In this document: piece by piece, positions 32,301-35,833 of the stretch
Numbering within the stretch: position 1 is the first letter of the stretch
Layout of the letters: every line of letters begins with the position of its first letter
Source of the DNA: Kiritimatiellia bacterium
GTDB taxonomy: Bacteria > Verrucomicrobiota > Kiritimatiellia > RFP12 > UBA1067
NCBI GenBank assembly: GCA_017418445.1
Contig: JAFONM010000035.1
Span: 1 to 35,833, forward strand
DNA: 35,833 nucleotides
Reading direction: 5' to 3'
Position numbers and translations under genes: made by a program
The notes under the pieces: model-generated
Database searches by the model: none
Told to the model about the DNA's origin: nothing
The model's input: only the letters and a program-made list of their open reading frames with translations

Positions 32301-33356
32301 GAGAAGCGCGGCGCGACCGCGGTGTTCATCGCAGGTCCGGACAGCATGCCCGGCTCCTATGCCGGGACTGGACTTGCGGAGCTCCTCCCCGTTTCCTTCA
32401 CGAACGCGCAGGGGGGCGTTTCCGCGAAGTGGTCCGCAGAGCCGTATCGTCCCGTGATCACGGGTGCGGGACTCTCGCATCCGATAATGGAACTCGCGGC
32501 GGGTCCCGTCGCGAACAGGCAGGCGTGGGACGAGGGCGAGGACTGGTACGGAAGGCTCTCGGGAATTTCAGCCAGGACCGGCGCGGAGGTGCTCGCCTTC
32601 GCGAGCGACTCGACCGCGACAGAGGGGCCGCTCGTCGTCGTCCGCCACGTCGGGCGCGGCAGGGTGGTCTTCATCGCCTGCGACGAGACGTGGCGCCTGA
32701 GGTATCGCGTCGGCGACACGTACCACCATCGTTTCTGGGGCAACATCCTCAAGTGGGCCGCCGGCGCGCGTCTCAGGAGCGGGAACGCGTTCGTCCGCCT
32801 CGGAACCGACGGCATGCACTATGCCCCGGGATCCGAAGTAAAAGTGATGGCGCGTCTTGCGGACGAGGAGTCGCTCCCGGTGTCGGGCGCCGAGGTCTTC
32901 GCGGTCGTCGCCGATCCTGCAGGACACGCCACGCGCATTCGGCTCAGGGATTCCGAAAACGCCAACGGCGGCTACGAGGCGACGTTCGCGGCGACTGAGA
33001 CGCTCGGGCAGTACCGGATCGAGCTCGACGCCCCCGCGGTGAAGGCAAGGATCGGCGACTCGTGGCCAGAGAAGACGGAGGTCGGTTTCTCCGTCGGGAA
33101 CTCCTTCGCTCCGCTCGAATACGCCGATCTCTCGTCGACGCCGGAGGTCCTCGAAAGGATGGCGAAGCTCTCCGGCGGCACCGTCGTCGTGCCGGAGGAT
33201 GCGGAGAAGGAGCTTGCGGAATACTTCGGAGCCGGGCGCAGCGAGGTGACCGAGCAGGTGGAGAGCGACATCTGGGACAATCCGATCGCGTTCATCGTGC
33301 TTGCGCTCGCGATGGCCGCAGTCTGGATCTGGCGCAGGAGAAAGGGGCTCGCGTGA
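29301..33356 (+). CDS. Very large BatA-type double-VWA membrane protein, apparent fusion
   Basis: 1351 aa. Part 1 (1-630): BatA-like N-terminus with helices at 5-22 and 56-75, basic RRRNSNRIVWGAWQFL between them, a VWA domain with DASGS (98-102), an Ig-like region, a GATase-like domain (about 343-550), and a helix at 612-628. Part 2 (640-1351): helix 645-667, a second VWA domain with DMSES (684-688), a long beta-rich stretch, a second GATase-like domain (about 898-1155, VNVLLADRRPRWEFRYLKNLF to GRGRVVFIACDETWRLRYR), a beta domain, and a C-terminal helix (1327-1344). In PVC genomes these two halves are, to my knowledge, usually separate genes. It probably works with MoxR and DUF58 in the envelope. 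The frame is unbroken. Confidence 0.85.
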   Translation: MSFFAPWMLLGLLAASVPIVLHMIRRRNSNRIVWGAWQFLNESLRLQRRKMRFEEILLLILRTLILAAAAFAFARPFLPELAFFGSGGGAKDVVIAIDASGSMGLRDKDGADTFSRAIEEARDLVDRAPSGTAFGIVVGDREPKILTPTPFTSRREILDILDGLERGDSTMDVPRTLEAAGAVLAAGNLPAKEIVVFGDGQGYGWKASDANAWRRVEKILTQSGRRTPVVWRTITRTGKVRNAAVVSIVPSRRIFGTDGPVSFSVDVLNSGSEPFSPGELSFEVDGRRVASQSVGQILPGLFRTVTFSHTFEKSGHHEIATSLSAPDDIASDNAVTNSVQVTDELKVLLVDGRTGKKTFDRPSAYLEAALRPQLKDDKSAYLVSPVAARPSELYSTNVFRDVAVTVLAGVPFLSPRAAENLAKWTHSGGGLLVLPDPACDVGFYSNWMWRTERVMPATWTGFERFRGNEKPPTVRGAPVGGRMVFDGAGVAGTGSADVELMSDGAVASVCGRFGAGRVGMLAMPLDLEWTAFPARPAFPSYVHELVYSLVSMKSVGELRDTRWSAREGDVAPLTQDEADSIAPFADLSYAREKDDTLAAIAGKGFGVEIWRPLAITVLVLLVLELLVSFRSDRSRLDGVPVRRPVLFTILRVVSFLSILWMLLHVVIVHERTRRISRKVAVLVDMSESMTYRNIPDGTNRVSRFDTATNVSERLESALHRKYDVESFTFGGETTDFAVALEDVRARIPSEELAGAVVVSDGRATAGENVDAISRQFGRQAAKIAGVLVAGATNRCDVAIAFVSSAENVFLGDDVRAFVDLRGEGLKGSKVVAKFMLGDREIGREERTIDADAWTGSLRFTDRPESTGVRRYRIVLEVPEGDAETANDEWPFDVAVSDDRVNVLLADRRPRWEFRYLKNLFYGRDKSVNLQYFLSRPDVFGSAAAAKKPPAADARRRFGDSEAGALPQDRESWRRFAVMIFGDLSREDLTDEAIEEIRSSVEKRGATAVFIAGPDSMPGSYAGTGLAELLPVSFTNAQGGVSAKWSAEPYRPVITGAGLSHPIMELAAGPVANRQAWDEGEDWYGRLSGISARTGAEVLAFASDSTATEGPLVVVRHVGRGRVVFIACDETWRLRYRVGDTYHHRFWGNILKWAAGARLRSGNAFVRLGTDGMHYAPGSEVKVMARLADEESLPVSGAEVFAVVADPAGHATRIRLRDSENANGGYEATFAATETLGQYRIELDAPAVKARIGDSWPEKTEVGFSVGNSFAPLEYADLSSTPEVLERMAKLSGGTVVVPEDAEKELAEYFGAGRSEVTEQVESDIWDNPIAFIVLALAMAAVWIWRRRKGLA

Positions 33357-35833
33357 TGACGGGAATCGTCGGCAGTGCGATTGCAAGGTCGATAAGGCGC
33401 GATCGCGGCGTGAGGCTTCTCAAGGTCGCGTCGATCGCGTCGATCGCCGTCCTCGTCGCGCTCGCGGCCGTGATGGCCGTCGACGCGAGCCTGACGATTC
33501 TCGATCCGCGCGTCCGCTGGGCGATGAGCCTCGGAATCCTTGCAGTCGCGATCCTGTCCGGATTCCTCGCCACGCTCTACATGCGCCGCCATCGCCAGTC
33601 TCCGCGCTCGATGGCGAAGATGCTCGACTCGCGGCATCCGGAATTCCAGGAGCGTCTTTCGACCATGGTGGAGCTCTCGGGCAGGGAGAACGCCGGATTT
33701 TCGCGCGAACTGTTCGACGTGGTGTGCCGCAGGGCGGCGGACGACGCGGGGGCCGTCGTGCCGGAAAAGGAGTTCCCGTTCGGCGGCGCGATTCGCATCG
33801 GATGCGTGCTCCTCGCCATGCTGCTTGCTCTCCTCGTCTCCGTCGTCGCCGCGCCGGGCTTCGCGGGACGGCTTCTCGTCCGCGCGATCGCACCGTGGGC
33901 TGACGTCGGGAATGTCCATTCCGGGGACATCGAGGTGAAGCCGGGCGACGTCGTGGCGCTTGCAGGCGACGTGATCCGCATAGAGGCGAAGCTGAAGGAT
34001 TCGACTGTCGGCAGGACCAGGATACGCATCTCGAGGAAGACGCTCCTCGGCTGGACCGAGGAAGCCGCGGAGGACATGGCCGACGGCGTCTACGAGACGA
34101 CGGCGGACATCAACGACCGTGAATGGAGATATCGCGTCACCTCCGGTCCGGCCGTCACGCGCTTCTACCATGTCCGCGTCTCCGAGCCGCCGCGCTATCG
34201 CGAGTTCTCGGCGACGGTCGACTATCCGGAGTACACAGGCTGGGCGTCGACCGTCGTGTCGAACGAGGAGGTCCGCTCCATCAGCGCGATAAACGGCTCT
34301 CGCGTGAAGTTCAGTCTCTCGGTGGACGACGACATCGTATCGGAGCTCAATGTCGGCGGGAAGAAGGGGGTCTTCGAGTACGAGATGGTCTCGAACCGGA
34401 CGTCTTTCTGGTCGCTCGATCTCGTCAACCGCGACGGATTCCGGACGAAGACCGGCAAGATGCCGCTTGCGAGCGTCCTCGACCAGCCTCCGTCGGTCGT
34501 CGTCGAGAAGCCGCGCGGGAAGCTCCCGAAGCTTCCGCCCTACGCGAAGATTCCCGTTGAACTCACTGTCAGCGACGACGTGTGCGCGCTCCATCCGGAC
34601 CTCCTGGCCTCGGTCGACGGAGGCGAGACGGCGAATCTGGGCCCGATAGACTCGTTCGTCCGCGGCGGCGAGCGGCTCTGGCGCGGAAAGACCGAGATCG
34701 ACATGTCGTCCATGGACCTCGGCGAGGCCCGCCGCGTCAGGTTCATGTTCGTCGTACGGGACGCATGCCCCGCGGAGTTCTACGGTCCGCACGCCACGAC
34801 GTCGTCAGTCATAGACGTCGAGCTTGGCGCGAGGGAGTGGGGACTCAGGGTCGCGGACGTGAAGGAGCAGGCGAAGACGGTCCGCGAACTTGCGAACGAG
34901 GCGAAGAACCGCCTCAGGGGCGCCAGACAGATCGCCGAGCAGGCGAAGCGCGAACTGGAGCATAACGACAAGATTTCCGAGAACATGGACCGCACGAGCG
35001 AGCGCGCCGCGCACGAACTCAACGAGGCGGTGAAGCGTCTCGAGGAACTGCGCGAAACGCTCCGCAACGACGAGCGCTTCCGTCCGATGCTTCGGAACAT
35101 CGAGTCCAACGCAGTGGAGAGGGCGGAGGCCGCGCTGCGGAAGATGGAGGCGGCGCGCTTCGAGGGGAGGTCCGACCGGGAGAAGTCCATCCAGGAGGCG
35201 ATGCCGGAGATGAAGAAGGCCGCCGAGGAGCTCGATCGGTTCGAAAGGGATCTTGAAAACAGGAAGGGTGCGCTCGAGAAGATGGAGAAGACGCGCGACC
35301 TTGCCGACCGCCAGAAGGCGCTCGCGGAGGAGATGAGGAGGATTCTCGCCGAGCGTCCGCACGACCAGGCGAAACTCCTTGCATGGAAGCAGATGCAGGA
35401 GGAAACGGAGCGGCGTGCCATGGAGCTCTTCCATCAGCTGAATCGCGACAAGGATGTCGACAAGGCGATGCACGGGATGCGCGAGGCCGCGAAGGATGCG
35501 GACCAGGCGGCAAAGGCCGCTCAGAAGGCGGCGGACGAGGCCCGCAAGGCGGCGGAGGCCGCGCGCCAGGCCGAGATGGCTGCAAATCCCGCAGCCGATA
35601 AGCAGCAGAGACAGAGTGAGAAGCAGCCGAATCAGCAGCAGGGCCAGCAGAATCAGCAGCAGGATCAGCAGAATCAGCAGCAGGGCAAGCAGAATCAGCA
35701 TCAGGTTCAGCAGAGTCAGCAGCAGGGGCAGCAGAATCAGCAGCAGGGCCAGCAGAATCAGCAGCAGGGCCAGCAGAATCAGCAGCAGGATCAGCCGAAT
35801 CAGCAGCAGGGCCAGCCGAATCAGCAGCAGGGC
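33356..35833 (+). CDS. DUF4175-like membrane protein, 3' end beyond the window
   Basis: 826 codons are open to the window edge. Three helices (about 23-42, 55-76 and 146-166) frame a cytoplasmic stretch (RRHRQSPRSMAKMLDSRHPE). A periplasmic beta-rich part (175-480, with REFSATVDYPEYTGW) follows. Then comes a long charged coiled coil (about 497-745, rich in Glu, Lys, Arg, Ala) and, from residue 757, perfectly phased heptads of the type QQNQQQG. This layout resembles the low-complexity DUF4175 proteins found after MoxR/VWA genes. ATG 33356 touches the previous stop; GTG 33353 in frame is also possible. Its role is unknown, perhaps a stalk in the periplasm. Confidence 0.75.
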   Translation, partial: MTGIVGSAIARSIRRDRGVRLLKVASIASIAVLVALAAVMAVDASLTILDPRVRWAMSLGILAVAILSGFLATLYMRRHRQSPRSMAKMLDSRHPEFQERLSTMVELSGRENAGFSRELFDVVCRRAADDAGAVVPEKEFPFGGAIRIGCVLLAMLLALLVSVVAAPGFAGRLLVRAIAPWADVGNVHSGDIEVKPGDVVALAGDVIRIEAKLKDSTVGRTRIRISRKTLLGWTEEAAEDMADGVYETTADINDREWRYRVTSGPAVTRFYHVRVSEPPRYREFSATVDYPEYTGWASTVVSNEEVRSISAINGSRVKFSLSVDDDIVSELNVGGKKGVFEYEMVSNRTSFWSLDLVNRDGFRTKTGKMPLASVLDQPPSVVVEKPRGKLPKLPPYAKIPVELTVSDDVCALHPDLLASVDGGETANLGPIDSFVRGGERLWRGKTEIDMSSMDLGEARRVRFMFVVRDACPAEFYGPHATTSSVIDVELGAREWGLRVADVKEQAKTVRELANEAKNRLRGARQIAEQAKRELEHNDKISENMDRTSERAAHELNEAVKRLEELRETLRNDERFRPMLRNIESNAVERAEAALRKMEAARFEGRSDREKSIQEAMPEMKKAAEELDRFERDLENRKGALEKMEKTRDLADRQKALAEEMRRILAERPHDQAKLLAWKQMQEETERRAMELFHQLNRDKDVDKAMHGMREAAKDADQAAKAAQKAADEARKAAEAARQAEMAANPAADKQQRQSEKQPNQQQGQQNQQQDQQNQQQGKQNQHQVQQSQQQGQQNQQQGQQNQQQGQQNQQQDQPNQQQGQPNQQQG
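35624..35833 (+). repeat. 21-bp tandem repeat coding Q/N-rich heptads
   Basis: Ten consecutive 21-base units fill 210 bases and continue past the window end. The core unit is CAGCAGAATCAGCAGCAGG plus two bases, read as QQNQQQG with variants QPNQQQG, QQNQQQD, KQNQHQV and QQSQQQG. Gln is always CAG and Asn always AAT, unlike the GC-rich codon use around it. Such a repeat can expand or shrink by slippage without shifting the frame. Confidence 0.95.

Overview
The window looks like a slice of chromosome from a GC-rich, Gram-negative, probably anaerobic bacterium of the PVC superphylum. My best guess is Kiritimatiellota or a relative in Verrucomicrobiota/Lentisphaerota. This is an inference. It rests on an LPS/KDO gene set (kdsA, lptA, lptB), HydF (a maturase for oxygen-sensitive [FeFe]-hydrogenase), frequent AGG arginine codons, HprK with HPr and enzyme I, and a MoxR/DUF58/VWA/DUF4175 locus of the type seen in PVC genomes. 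No rRNA, tRNA, IS element, phage gene or CRISPR array was seen. The gene content is chromosomal and housekeeping, with several unusual protein architectures.

Layout. (a) 1-446: the tail of a possible CDS, then a stretch with no confident gene, ending in a strong promoter. (b) 447-12975: one long co-directional run, galM, rnhC, exbB, exbD, tonB/tolA-like, a BatD-like membrane protein, a PglE-like aminotransferase, a CBM9-like lipoprotein, a short murD, a LysM lipoprotein, ftsW and xseA. Many of these genes overlap by 4 nt. (c) 12993-13775: a TlpA-like thioredoxin, the only confident gene on the minus strand, divergent from kdsA. (d) 13871-20952: kdsA, an lptC-like gene, lptA, lptB, hpf, hprK, ptsH, ptsI and a FabH-like synthase. 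This resembles the proteobacterial lpt-rpoN-hpf-ptsN-npr locus, but without rpoN and with hprK in the place of ptsN. (e) 20982-23719: prs, pth, hydF. (f) 23804-25515: coaD and an aspartate-type aminotransferase. (g) 25592-35833: an ECF sigma factor fused through a membrane segment to a squalene-cyclase-like alpha/alpha-toroid domain, then moxR, a DUF58 protein, a 1351-aa double-VWA membrane protein, and a DUF4175-like protein. The last one runs off the window inside a 21-bp tandem repeat that encodes Q/N-rich heptads.

How the parts fit. Most genes serve the cell envelope: peptidoglycan (murD, ftsW, LysM protein), LPS precursor and transport (kdsA, lptA/B), energy coupling to the outer membrane (exbB/exbD/tonB) and the Bat/MoxR envelope-stress type system. 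The Bat-like parts sit in two places, BatD-like next to exbBD and MoxR/VWA at the end. The hprK-ptsH-ptsI set has no sugar-specific EII nearby and probably acts as a regulatory phosphorelay.

Regulation. Five promoters share an extended -10, TGnTATAAT, and three of these share the 14-mer AATTATGnTATAAT. At kdsA, coaD and the TlpA-like gene the -10 hexamer ends exactly 7 nt before the ATG and there is no Shine-Dalgarno site, which predicts leaderless mRNAs. The most novel items are the membrane-spanning sigma factor/toroid fusion at the head of the MoxR operon and this promoter arrangement.
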